From positions 23,413 through 87,412 of the forward strand of contig CAIPAT010000464.1 in the NCBI GenBank assembly GCA_903863035.1: a stretch of DNA of 64,000 nt, given 5' to 3'. Source of the DNA: an uncultured Lentisphaeria bacterium. Its GTDB lineage: Bacteria > Verrucomicrobiota > Lentisphaeria > Victivallales > Victivallaceae. Positions 27,960-36,600 of the stretch are shown here, piece by piece. Numbering within the stretch: the first letter of the stretch is position 1; each line of letters opens with the position of its first letter. The notes under the pieces are model-generated. The model saw only the letters and a program-made list of their open reading frames with translations. It was not told the DNA's origin and made no database searches. The position numbers and the translations under genes were made by a program.

Positions 27960-29157
27960 TTTTACTTTCCTGTTTGATTATCAAAGCAGTCGGATCAATA
28001 TTTTTTTCCAGTTCCTCTTCCATGTAAAGCGCCAGTCCGCTCCAGCCCCAGAACGGGTCGCGACCGCAGGCCGTGCCGGAATCGGCTTTGTAATATTCCC
28101 GGAACGGTTCACGGCAGAACATCTCGCGATTCCGTTTCGCCAGTTCCGCCGCCGCTTCCTTGAATCCATAGTAGAGCAAACCATGAAACGCGTAATAATT
28201 GACCGGCATCCAGCTGTGCGCGCGCCAGGTGCAGCACTGTATGGTTTCCTCCGGCAGATACCCTTCGAAATAACCAGGTTCGCCGGCGGCCAATGCCGGC
28301 AGCGGCCAGTTGCGCCAGAACTCGTCAGGATTTAATAAATGTTCTTTAACCAGCCGTCCAGCCTGAGCCGGTGATGGCACGCTGGCCCATAGCGTCGCAA
28401 AGACTCCGGCATGTTTTACCGGAATCTGACGGTTTTCGCGGGCATGATAATCATAATACATGCCGTCGGATTCGTTCCAGCACCAGCGATTGATGGCGGC
28501 GCGTTTCTTTTCCGCCAGCCGCCGGAAATATATGGCGTCACTGGATTGTTTGAGATGATCGGCGATCAGGGCGAAAGCCTCATATTCGCGCACCAGGTAA
28601 CTGTTCAAATCAACCCCTTCACAAAATGCGTCGTGAAAAGTTCCGGCGCGTTCATAATGGTTGTCCATGCCGGAATGTCCGGCATGATCCCAGATTGACA
28701 GTCCGCAACCGCGAACATCCAGACGCCGTTCCCAGTAGAGCAGATATTTCTTCATGTTGAAATAGTATTCCGGCCACATCCACTGCAAATCATCGCCGGC
28801 TTTCTTTAATAACAAGGCCTGTTGTGCCAGAAACGGCTGTGCATGACACATTCCCCACCAGACCAGCGGCAGACAGCGCGGAATAAACCCGTCCTTATCG
28901 GCACGCTCCAGAAACATTTTCAGCGAATTCTGCAAATAGGTCAGCTCCCATTTGCAGTAAATCTGCAGAATTCCCTCGAAATACTGATCCCAGCCATACA
29001 GCCTGGCATAATCGTAGCCGGTATAGTACGGACGGTCATCAATAAAATCATCCAGCTTTGAATGCAGCGCATCCGGGTTTTGCGTTTCCGATAAACGGCG
29101 GATGCCTCTGGCACGCATCAAAGCATCCATCTCCTGACGTAATTCATCTATTCGCAT
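27943..29157 (-). CDS. GH37/GH63-like (alpha/alpha)6-barrel glycosidase, first gene of operon
   Basis: The 404-residue cytoplasmic protein shows the clan-G pattern: YARLYGWDQYFEGI (compare YYWDSYF), WDHAGHSGMDNHYE (compare SGWDFSSR, bearing the acid Asp), TWRAHSWMPVNYYAFHGL and PFWGWSGLAL. GH37 trehalases and GH63 mannosylglycerate hydrolases/alpha-glucosidases share this layout, and the short length fits bacterial GH63. It heads eleven genes transcribed without a gap above 20 bp, driven by the promoter at 29201-29229. Confidence 0.8.
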   Translation of the reverse strand: MRIDELRQEMDALMRARGIRRLSETQNPDALHSKLDDFIDDRPYYTGYDYARLYGWDQYFEGILQIYCKWELTYLQNSLKMFLERADKDGFIPRCLPLVWWGMCHAQPFLAQQALLLKKAGDDLQWMWPEYYFNMKKYLLYWERRLDVRGCGLSIWDHAGHSGMDNHYERAGTFHDAFCEGVDLNSYLVREYEAFALIADHLKQSSDAIYFRRLAEKKRAAINRWCWNESDGMYYDYHARENRQIPVKHAGVFATLWASVPSPAQAGRLVKEHLLNPDEFWRNWPLPALAAGEPGYFEGYLPEETIQCCTWRAHSWMPVNYYAFHGLLYYGFKEAAAELAKRNREMFCREPFREYYKADSGTACGRDPFWGWSGLALYMEEELEKNIDPTALIIKQESKNVCNG

Positions 29158-29200
29158 CTGTTCTTCTCATAGTTTGTGGTTAAAATTATCTAATTACTTA

Positions 29201-29250
29201 AGAATATATCTCGCGGACAACTTGGTCAATTATGAACGTTTTGAACGTTT
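29201..29250 (-). promoter_or_regulatory. Promoter with tandem 9-bp repeat operator (site A)
   Basis: Minus strand: TTGACC (29229-29224), 17-bp spacer, TATTCT (29206-29201). Upstream of the -35 by exactly 3 bp are two perfect tandem copies of AAACGTTCA (TGAACGTTT on the plus strand at 29233-29241 and 29242-29250). It drives the eleven-gene operon. Confidence 0.8.
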
Positions 29251-29404
29251 AAAAATATTAGATTTATTTGTATTAATCACGATTATTAAGTCCAATTAAT
29301 GTGACGGCAATACTTGCGTTTTAAACAATAAAAGTCTATTGAATTACGACACTTTCATGTCGTATTCAGAAAATTTACGATATTTAGTTCTTATGAAATA
29401 AATA

Positions 29405-29440
29405 CATGACAGCATTAATAACCGTCATGCGCGGAAGCGC
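29405..29440 (-). terminator. Possible terminator after the malectin-like gene
   Basis: Two adjacent hairpins, GCGC-TTCC-GCGC and CATGAC...GTCATG (29405-29429), follow the stop at 29447. Only the AT-rich TATTTATTT follows, so a Rho-independent terminator is possible rather than certain. The rest of 29158-29446 holds the site A promoter. Confidence 0.4.
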
Positions 29441-29446
29441 AGCAAC

Positions 29447-30079
29447 TTATTCCGCTTTTTCTTTAACCGGCACTGTAACTTTTAATAATTCTTCCTTGGC
29501 TTTTTTGATGTCAGCTTCAGCCGTCAATTGCTTTAAAGCGAGTGAAAGCAGGCTCAAACGTGATAAATCATTTTTAATTGGAGAACAGTAAAAGCGGACT
29601 TTTAATTTACCATCCTTGACCTCTGCAGGGAAAGATTTCTTCACCACCTGGCCCCAGCCGCCCACGCCAGGCTCAGGAATCATCGTCAAGCCGTTTACAT
29701 CAACACAGATGTTCTGGCGGCATTCACCCTTGGCCGAATCGCCAACCGCGACCTCCATCTGGTAAAAACCATCCGGAATATCGGCAATAAAAGTTACGTC
29801 GTTGGCTGCCGGATTCTCTTTGGCTCCTTCTGCTGAGCATATTCCGTCACGCGTCTGCTCATCAACCCTGGCATCAAGTTCACGCGTGAATGCTACCGCC
29901 CGTAGCGGTTTTTCCCAGCCGGATTTCTTTTCCGCCGAATAGATATCTTTTACGTCTACCAACGTGATGCCTTCCGCGGCTTTTTTCCCTTCTTTTGGAC
30001 CGAAATCGAATACATAATCTCCGGCATTCAACATACCAGCGACGTACAGGCAAGCCAGCATTGTGCAATACTTCTTCAT
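29447..30079 (-). CDS. Secreted malectin-like carbohydrate-binding protein
   Basis: The 210-residue protein has a signal peptide (ending MLNAG). The mature part, YVFDFGPKEGKKAAEG...VDVKDIYSAEK...DGFYQMEVAVGD...ICVDVNGL, follows the malectin/CBM-like pattern found at the N-terminus of the preceding gene's product, here as a stand-alone domain with a charged C-terminal tail (KKAKEELLKVTVPVKEKAE). It probably binds carbohydrate on the cell surface or in the periplasm. It is 21 bp after the larger gene, in the same transcription unit. Confidence 0.7.
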   Translation of the reverse strand: MKKYCTMLACLYVAGMLNAGDYVFDFGPKEGKKAAEGITLVDVKDIYSAEKKSGWEKPLRAVAFTRELDARVDEQTRDGICSAEGAKENPAANDVTFIADIPDGFYQMEVAVGDSAKGECRQNICVDVNGLTMIPEPGVGGWGQVVKKSFPAEVKDGKLKVRFYCSPIKNDLSRLSLLSLALKQLTAEADIKKAKEELLKVTVPVKEKAE

Positions 30080-30100
30080 TTTTGTCGTTCCTTTTTTGGG

Positions 30101-32482
30101 TTATTGTATTTTAACTAACCGGAACAGACCAGGAGCAATTCTGATTTGTCCGGATAATTTTTCTTGAGTAAAGTAATCTGTATATTCCTGCGGCAGTTCA
30201 ACATTTACTGCGCCAGTTGCCGATTTATTGATGATCAGCATCATCTCTTCTTTGCCGCGGCTGAAGCGCCAGGTCAGCACCTGTCCGTCTGACTTCAATG
30301 CCGGATTCAGTTCAACATTGAAACGTTGCGCCAATTCCCTTATCTTGGCCTGATCCGGATAATGTTTCAGCAATACAATATTTTTTACATTTTCCTCTCC
30401 GAAAATTTCACTCAGCGAATCGCCATAACGACTGCCGTCCGGACGTACCGGATAGCTTGGCGCCGCATAGAGTAGCTTATTTCCTTGTGCCAGCATGGTC
30501 TTTAATTCCGCCATTTCTGTCGGGTTGAGTACCGGGATCGGCGTATAATAGAGCAGCATCGAATTCTGCGGCAGTTGAGCATTATAAGATATTTTATAGT
30601 CAATATTCTGATCAAACAATGATTTTGCTTTTTCGTTCCAGTCCTGACCGATCTGGTTTTTCCAGTTGATCAGATCCGGGTAAACCAGCGATTCCGGCCA
30701 GTACAGGTACAGGCCGCAGCGATGCTCCGTACTGGCAAGAGCGCGGGCCGTCACCGCAAACTCCACAAACAACCGGAAACTATGGCCTTCACGAGGACCA
30801 AGCGCGGAACAGCGGGAACTCAACACGGTCAAGCCCTGCAATCTGTCTTCCGCTTCATTCCGGTTGCCGACTCTGGTAAAGACCATGCCGTTATGACCGT
30901 AAGCCTCGGCCGCCTTCATCGCTTCGGCGGAAATCTTAGCCATCCAGGGATTGGTGTAAACCCAGCTCAGTGGAACAATTCCCGCTCTGGCATTAGCCGG
31001 CGGGAAAAAAGTGGAGTGATTAAGCGCTCCCGGGCTGATGTCCCCGTTCCCGGCATAAAGCTGCATTTTTTCCACGCAACTGCCCTTAACTGCATTGCGC
31101 ATGAAAATCGGCACCGATTCCAGGCGGAAACGGTAAAAGGCATAAAACGCATCGCTCCAGGCGGGACGGGGCAGTTCACTCTTCCCGTATTCCGGCAGCT
31201 TATTTTCTCTGCACCAGAGGTTGAATGCATTTTTTGACGATTCGCTGTAGTCGCCAAGCAGATTGCCCAGGAAAGTCATCCCGCGTGGTTCGTCCACAAA
31301 TATGCCGTCAGCCGTATCTTTAATCGGCGCAATTTCATTGTCATAATTGGAGCTTAATGTCCGCTGAATTCCCGGCGAATGAATAGCGAAAAAACCTTTC
31401 AGTTCCACGAATGATCCATCCGGCTTCAACAGCTTCTGCATTTCCACATTTTCCGCATTCGAGGGAAGGCGTTCCGCATGAATGCCGCCGGTAACCTTCA
31501 GCCCGAGCTTCTTATATTTATTCAAAACGACTGGAGACTTTACGCATATCATGCTGACGCCCATTTTTTTCAGCAGCAGCGCCATCCCGTCCAGTTCCAC
31601 ATCAGGTGACAAGCTGACCAGACGGCTGACATCCCCGTACATGGTCATATAAATATCTGCGGCTCCAACAACCGGACTATGTTCCGGAATTTTGTCGCCG
31701 AACAAACGGTCTTTGATAATATCCTGCTCTGCCTGCTGTAATGTTGAATTCTCTCTGGAGACAAAACGATCAAGATTGCCTTTTACTATCGCTGCTCTTT
31801 CTGCGGTTTCCGGCGGAAATGATTTAATCGCCGGAAGCGGAACATCGTTTGCTGCCGGCGCAATTTCCAACCCGCAAACCGCGATCTGATTGGGGGCTTC
31901 GAAAGACAATTCCAGACCGCCGTCTTTAATTTCGACATCCGCCGGAAATGCTTTTACCTGTCCGGCGCCGGTGCTCGCATTATCAATTATAATTTTGCCA
32001 TTTGCTTTTACCGTCATATCTTTGCGGAATTCGCCAAGATTCAGGTCGCCGAGATATATCTGCAGGCGATATTTGCCGGGAGGCAGGTCAACTTTGAACT
32101 TGTGTTCATTCTCGTTATAGAAACAGATTCCGTCATAGAGCATTTCATATTGAGGATAAGACTCCTGGCAGTAATACAATGAACTCAGAACATCATCCCG
32201 CCAGTATGGGCGTCCATGACCACTGCTTTTATCAACCCAGCCGTAACCAGTGCCGGCTTCATAATAAGACCAAGGATGAACTGACAGATAGCCGGTACAA
32301 ACTTTACCGGACTCTTTGGCGGCGCCAGATATCTGGGCGTAGAGATTATCCTTCAGCTTGTCAGGCACTTTCCAGCCGGCGGGCGGCATGCCGAAATCAA
32401 ATTTATATGCATTGTTTTCCTCTGCCAGTGCTATCGACATTGCGGCGATACATAAAAGAACATATAATACGGTTGCTTTCAT
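30101..32482 (-). CDS. Secreted malectin-like plus TIM-barrel protein, putative glycosidase
   Basis: A TTG at 32494 is in frame, but the ATG at 32482 with GGAT 8 bp upstream is preferred, giving about 793 residues and a signal peptide ending ALAEE. Residues about 25-210 form a malectin-like domain (YKFDFGMPPAGW...FKVDLPPGKYRLQIYLGD...VCGLEIAPA). A barrel-like region follows (ADGIFVDEPRGMTF near 400 could carry a catalytic acid), then a Rossmann-like segment and a C-terminal beta domain (GLFRLVKIQ), resembling the order in GH42-like beta-galactosidases. I cannot assign a family with confidence. It is 110 bp downstream of the pseudopilin. Confidence 0.6.
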   Translation of the reverse strand: MKATVLYVLLCIAAMSIALAEENNAYKFDFGMPPAGWKVPDKLKDNLYAQISGAAKESGKVCTGYLSVHPWSYYEAGTGYGWVDKSSGHGRPYWRDDVLSSLYYCQESYPQYEMLYDGICFYNENEHKFKVDLPPGKYRLQIYLGDLNLGEFRKDMTVKANGKIIIDNASTGAGQVKAFPADVEIKDGGLELSFEAPNQIAVCGLEIAPAANDVPLPAIKSFPPETAERAAIVKGNLDRFVSRENSTLQQAEQDIIKDRLFGDKIPEHSPVVGAADIYMTMYGDVSRLVSLSPDVELDGMALLLKKMGVSMICVKSPVVLNKYKKLGLKVTGGIHAERLPSNAENVEMQKLLKPDGSFVELKGFFAIHSPGIQRTLSSNYDNEIAPIKDTADGIFVDEPRGMTFLGNLLGDYSESSKNAFNLWCRENKLPEYGKSELPRPAWSDAFYAFYRFRLESVPIFMRNAVKGSCVEKMQLYAGNGDISPGALNHSTFFPPANARAGIVPLSWVYTNPWMAKISAEAMKAAEAYGHNGMVFTRVGNRNEAEDRLQGLTVLSSRCSALGPREGHSFRLFVEFAVTARALASTEHRCGLYLYWPESLVYPDLINWKNQIGQDWNEKAKSLFDQNIDYKISYNAQLPQNSMLLYYTPIPVLNPTEMAELKTMLAQGNKLLYAAPSYPVRPDGSRYGDSLSEIFGEENVKNIVLLKHYPDQAKIRELAQRFNVELNPALKSDGQVLTWRFSRGKEEMMLIINKSATGAVNVELPQEYTDYFTQEKLSGQIRIAPGLFRLVKIQ

Positions 32483-32591
32483 AAAATTATCCAATTTTTC
32501 AAATCTTAAACTTTAATATTGAATTCGCGATTCAACGCAGTAAGTCAGTGCTAACCTATGCTATTTAAACTAGTATATTTGCTTGTTTATA

Positions 32592-33266
32592 CTATTCTCT
32601 TCCACTCCAGAACGGTAATGCCCAGTCCAATGATGAAAGTCCGTTGGATGTTGGAGGTGTATCAACTACAATGCCTTGTTTTACTTTGCCGACATGACCG
32701 TCACAATGTAGCGTATTGGTATAATTTGCATGCCGGAACCGGGGCAGGTTCGCCCCTCCCCATGGCGGATATACTTGATAAGACTTATTTTCCGCCAGCA
32801 TGATTTTGGTTGACGGATTTTTGATCCTTGGACTGTTGACATATTTATTGCTCGCATTCATACCGTAGGAAGTGTACCAGGCGGTGCCGCTTAAATAAAT
32901 TTCAGCAACAGGATCTTTGGCCGCGCTCGGGCAGATAAAAATGTGCTGACGCGTTCCCCAGTTGTTACTCGCGATTTGAGCCGCAGGCAGGTGCGATGGA
33001 TTAAGTGTATTGTCATAGGCTGCAACTGAACGCATCCAGTGAGTGCCGGAAGCGCCGCCGCCATCGAAGTAATGCATGAAAATCCCATTGTTGTCCGACA
33101 AATAGAATTGCAGATAGGTGCCAAGTTGTTTCAATTTGTTAGTGCATGAAATCGCATGAGCTTTTTCCCTTGCTTTGGTAAGCGCCGGCAGCAGCATTCC
33201 GGCGAGAATCGCGATGATCGCTACGACCACGAGGAGTTCAATGAGTGTGAAAAATCTTCTTTGCAT
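32592..33266 (-). CDS. Pseudopilin-like protein with H-X9-DG motif
   Basis: The 224-residue product begins [19 protein letters not shown]: a very short basic leader, Phe instead of Gly at -1 and Glu at +5. The C-terminal signature is [21 protein letters not shown] precedes the ATG. It has its own promoter with operator site B although it follows a GntR-SBP gene by only 139 bp, so it and the secreted proteins after it can be switched separately from the regulator. Confidence 0.9.
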   Translation of the reverse strand: MQRRFFTLIELLVVVAIIAILAGMLLPALTKAREKAHAISCTNKLKQLGTYLQFYLSDNNGIFMHYFDGGGASGTHWMRSVAAYDNTLNPSHLPAAQIASNNWGTRQHIFICPSAAKDPVAEIYLSGTAWYTSYGMNASNKYVNSPRIKNPSTKIMLAENKSYQVYPPWGGANLPRFRHANYTNTLHCDGHVGKVKQGIVVDTPPTSNGLSSLDWALPFWSGRE

Positions 33267-33312
33267 TTTAAAATTCCTTTCATTATTTCAGTTTACCCGC
33301 TTGCTGAAATAG

Positions 33313-33362
33313 ATTTTACACGGACGGAATAACATTGTCAACGAAGAACATTATGAACATTT
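33313..33362 (-). promoter_or_regulatory. Promoter with tandem 9-bp repeat operator (site B)
   Basis: Minus strand: TTGACA (33341-33336), 17-bp spacer, TAAAAT (33318-33313). The repeats AAATGTTCA and TAATGTTCT (plus strand 33354-33362 and 33345-33353) end 3 bp from the -35 box. It drives the pseudopilin at 33266. Confidence 0.78.
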
Positions 33363-33405
33363 AGATTAGTTAAGAAATACCCGGACTACCGCCCGGCTCT
33401 TTGAC

Positions 33406-34872
33406 TCAACGGTCAATCCATGAAGCCCACAATCCGCAAAGCCGCTCCTGTCCGTCGTGAAGGGTTCCACCACTTTTCAACCAGTTCAGCAGCAACTTGC
33501 CGACACTCAATCTGAAATCCACCGGGGATGGCGGTTCCAGCGCAACCGGAGTACCGCTTATCTGCTTCTGAAACTTCTCCCATGCCGACGCGGCTGAAGC
33601 TTGTTCCATTAAATTCTTCTTCTGAAGAGGAGGTATAAGAAATTCATTGCCGGGATTATTGCCAGTCTGCCAGTGTTCCAGCCATGGTTCAGGACTCACT
33701 GCCCAGCGCAGGAAAGTCAACGCAGCTTCCCGGTCTGCCTCATGGGTCAGAACCCAGACCATCGTGTTGCTGAGAAGGTTAGGAACATTTGCAGTCCTGG
33801 ACGGAAATGGCGCCATAATTAATTCATCCGGATTGCGGACAAAAGAATAGTAATTCTTTGCGGCGGAAGACACGGTCATGAGCGCAGCCGGGCCATTTGC
33901 GGCCAGTCGGCCTAATGTTTGCCATTGATTTGATTGCTCCTCAACGATCAAACCGGCCGCTTTTTCCAGATTTTGCAGTTCCTCAAGCGCGGCAATGCAT
34001 TCCCGGCTGTACATTATGCCATTCCAGTCGCTCATAGTCAGAATCCAGTTTTCGCCGAGAAACTCTTTAAGCAGGTGTGAGAATATTAAAAAAACTCCAA
34101 GTCCGTCATTCTCCAGTAATAACCCGCCGCCATCAATGCTCAATTTGCGCAGCGCTTTCAGCCAGTTTCCCCAGTTGCCGGATAATTCCTGCTCGGAAAC
34201 CTTGCAGCGTTTTAAGCGCTCCCTTGAATAAATGATCGTGCTTAACGAGATGCCTTCGGTCAGATAGCCGTACATTGCACCGTTCACCAGTAATGCGGAA
34301 CGAATTTCAGGAAGGAATATTTGCGTTTCCCGGAACGCTTCAGCCGGGTCGGCAATCAGCGGACGAATCAATTTCCTGGCCGCCAGCCACGGCAGCGAAG
34401 AAAGCGGAATCAGCATAATTGAAGGCAGTTCATGTTCATGCAGTGATACGAATTCAGGACTCATTGTTTCCATTTGCTGAAAATGAAAGACTTGCGGGAT
34501 TATTTCAGCCTGATAATCCGGATTTTCCCGCATAAACTGATCAAGCCAGCGCCGGAATAGTCCAGCTCTGACTTTTTTCTCCGGTCTGCTGGAAAAATGA
34601 AATCTGATTTTTTTTATTTCCCCCGGCTGCTTCGGCTTATTTAACAAATAAGTCCCGCCAAACCGGCCTTTTCTGGTCACCAGAATCCTGTCACGGGTCA
34701 AATCGCGAACCACCCTGGTTACGGTGCTGGTGCTGATGCTATAGGTTTCCGCCAGCAAATGCCGCGGCGGTATAAGATCCCCCCGCGCAAATTTACCGTG
34801 GCGCAGGTCTTCGATAAATTTTTCCTTAAATCTGCTGGTGCGGTCCAGTAAAAAATCATTTTCTTTTAACAT
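33406..34872 (-). CDS. GntR-type regulator fused to an extracellular solute-binding-protein-like domain
   Basis: The 488-residue protein starts with a GntR winged helix (residues about 12-80: GDLIPPRHLLAETYSIST, TVTRVVRDL, and a GRFGGTYL wing). From about 90 to the end it resembles family 1 solute-binding proteins: a first lobe, then NGAMYGYLTEGIS, TIIYSRERLKRC, NWGNWLKALRKL, and a late PLxQK-like segment. There is no signal peptide, so the binding domain must act inside the cell as a ligand sensor, probably for a sugar. The C-terminal GTLHDGQERLCGLWASW is nearly identical in the paralogue at 43580. Its own promoter bears operator site C, implying autoregulation. Confidence 0.85.
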   Translation of the reverse strand: MLKENDFLLDRTSRFKEKFIEDLRHGKFARGDLIPPRHLLAETYSISTSTVTRVVRDLTRDRILVTRKGRFGGTYLLNKPKQPGEIKKIRFHFSSRPEKKVRAGLFRRWLDQFMRENPDYQAEIIPQVFHFQQMETMSPEFVSLHEHELPSIMLIPLSSLPWLAARKLIRPLIADPAEAFRETQIFLPEIRSALLVNGAMYGYLTEGISLSTIIYSRERLKRCKVSEQELSGNWGNWLKALRKLSIDGGGLLLENDGLGVFLIFSHLLKEFLGENWILTMSDWNGIMYSRECIAALEELQNLEKAAGLIVEEQSNQWQTLGRLAANGPAALMTVSSAAKNYYSFVRNPDELIMAPFPSRTANVPNLLSNTMVWVLTHEADREAALTFLRWAVSPEPWLEHWQTGNNPGNEFLIPPLQKKNLMEQASAASAWEKFQKQISGTPVALEPPSPVDFRLSVGKLLLNWLKSGGTLHDGQERLCGLWASWIDR

Positions 34873-34914
34873 CGGTATAATCCTTATTAAGGTTTATCGA
34901 TCGATTTCAAATAT

Positions 34915-34964
34915 ATTATAAATCTTAAGAACAATATAATCAATAAAGAACATTATGAACATTT
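34915..34964 (-). promoter_or_regulatory. Promoter with tandem 9-bp repeat operator (site C)
   Basis: Minus strand: TTGATT (34943-34938), 17-bp spacer, TATAAT (34920-34915). AAATGTTCA and TAATGTTCT (plus strand 34956-34964 and 34947-34955) end 3 bp upstream of the -35 box. The base sequence of both repeats equals site B. The remainder of 34965-35175 shows nothing else I can support. Confidence 0.8.
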
Positions 34965-35175
34965 AGAAATATTTAAGTTAATAATTCCAATCTTTGTTGA
35001 AGGCATTAATGTCAAAATTCGCTGCAATATTCTTACGTCCATCAGCCGGAACGAAAGATATTTAATTTATAATCTAACACGTCTATACGTTTTTTAGCTT
35101 TTCAGAGTACTATAAAAGCGGAATAAAATCCGGTATTTTACAGTTACGTGCAGTCGTGAGTCATCATGGTTTTAA

Positions 35176-36357
35176 TTATAATTTAAGATACTTCGCCGCC
35201 GCCTGGATGAAGAAAATCGTTCCGAGATCGCGGATGTAATACGGACTTGCGTCAGTCCCGTCGCGTCCCCAGCCATCGGTAATCGGCAGCAGTTTTTCCA
35301 GGATGGCGCCTTTCAGATAAGCGTCCTGCGGATTTGTGAACTGCATTTTGCAGCAGAAATCTAATCCTTTCTCAATATATGGCAGCAGTTCATCGGAGCC
35401 GGTAAGCTTCATCGCTTCAATGAACATGATTACGGCACAGGCGGTTCCGCTGGTGGCGTGTCCCCATGAATCAGTATTGTAATCCCGGTAAGTTCCCCGG
35501 AACATGCCGCCGTCATAACGCATGGCTTTTTTGTACCAGTCTACAGCTCTCAGAAAAGCGTCCATGAATTTTTCATCTCCGGTTTCCTTGAAAATCTCCG
35601 CCATGGGATAACCCCACCAATAGGCGTGACGCGGATGGATGTTGCCACGTACTGCATTGCAGGGCGCATAATTGATCCAGTTTCCGGCGGGTTCCTCTTC
35701 ACGCAACAGCCGCTCTGCAGTTGCAACCGCGATTTCTTTGAATTGCGGGTTATTGTTAAGCCGATACCCCTTGAGAAAAACGGCGTCATCGAGCAGCGGA
35801 CGTCCTGCGGTTCCATAACGACTTGGGAGGAATTCCCCTTTCACATGATTGTAACAATCCTGAAAATAGCCGCCGTTCGCGAGATACGCACGACGGGACA
35901 CCCAGTCCAGCGCGTTCAATGCCGCTTCCCGATATGCCGCATTTCCGGTAGTCGCGGATAATTCAAAAAGTCCGTCCAAGCCTTCCAGTATTGCTGAAGT
36001 ATTCACTTTGTCATTATCATCCTCATAGGCGAGAATCAAGCCTTTGTCGGTACCGTCTCCCACTACGTTTTTAAGAATGAAATCACCGCCTGCGACAGCG
36101 CCCTCCAGCGCAAAATCACCGGCATAAGGCGCGGCCATGACCAACGCCTTGACTGCCTGCCCAGTATGCCAGACCGGACAGAAGAAACCCCACTCACGGC
36201 TGGAGACACGATACTCGCCACGGATGGCACCCAACCAGGTTTCATGACGGTGTGTGCGTTTTTCGGCTGGATAAAGTTCTTCATTTTTGACTTGTGCAAC
36301 GTCGGTGAGCCAGCGGCAGGAAAGGTTCAAGCGTTCTTTAAGGAGATTCTGTTCCAT
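35176..36357 (-). CDS. Six-hairpin glycosidase-like protein
   Basis: The 393-residue cytoplasmic protein is built of repeating helical hairpins with aromatic/Gly turns (EWGFFCPVWHTGQAVKAL, DKVNTSAILEGLDGLFEL, NGGYFQDCYNH, GNIHPRHAYWWGYPMAEIF, DSWGHATSGTACAVIMFIEAM). This is the (alpha/alpha)6 pattern of GH88/GH105 hydrolases and N-acylglucosamine epimerases. The catalytic Asp of GH105 is not securely identified. It is the last gene of the second GntR-SBP cluster but follows a 243-bp gap that holds a hairpin, so expression may be partly uncoupled. Confidence 0.65.
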   Translation of the reverse strand: MEQNLLKERLNLSCRWLTDVAQVKNEELYPAEKRTHRHETWLGAIRGEYRVSSREWGFFCPVWHTGQAVKALVMAAPYAGDFALEGAVAGGDFILKNVVGDGTDKGLILAYEDDNDKVNTSAILEGLDGLFELSATTGNAAYREAALNALDWVSRRAYLANGGYFQDCYNHVKGEFLPSRYGTAGRPLLDDAVFLKGYRLNNNPQFKEIAVATAERLLREEEPAGNWINYAPCNAVRGNIHPRHAYWWGYPMAEIFKETGDEKFMDAFLRAVDWYKKAMRYDGGMFRGTYRDYNTDSWGHATSGTACAVIMFIEAMKLTGSDELLPYIEKGLDFCCKMQFTNPQDAYLKGAILEKLLPITDGWGRDGTDASPYYIRDLGTIFFIQAAAKYLKL

Positions 36358-36450
36358 TACTAAAGTTTTCCTGTTTTTTTGAATCTATCTACCGAACCGG
36401 AGCCTGACATTCGACCATGGTTCGCCGTTTTACTGCCGCCGGGATGGAAT

Positions 36451-36476
36451 TACGAAAAAAGTCGATTTTTTTTCGT
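36451..36476. repeat. AT-rich inverted repeat in the 36358-36600 gap
   Basis: TACGAAAAAA-GTCG-ATTTTTTTTCGTA can fold on either strand and resembles a bidirectional attenuator or terminator. The rest of the gap contains no ORF I can support. Confidence 0.4.
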
Positions 36477-36600
36477 ACTGCCTGGGATGGGGCCCCGACG
36501 GACTAAATTCCCGGACTTCAGTGCAAAATGCGTTTATTTGACTATTTATCGACCTCCCGCACCACTCTTGAAATTACAATAAATCTGTACATTCAAATTA

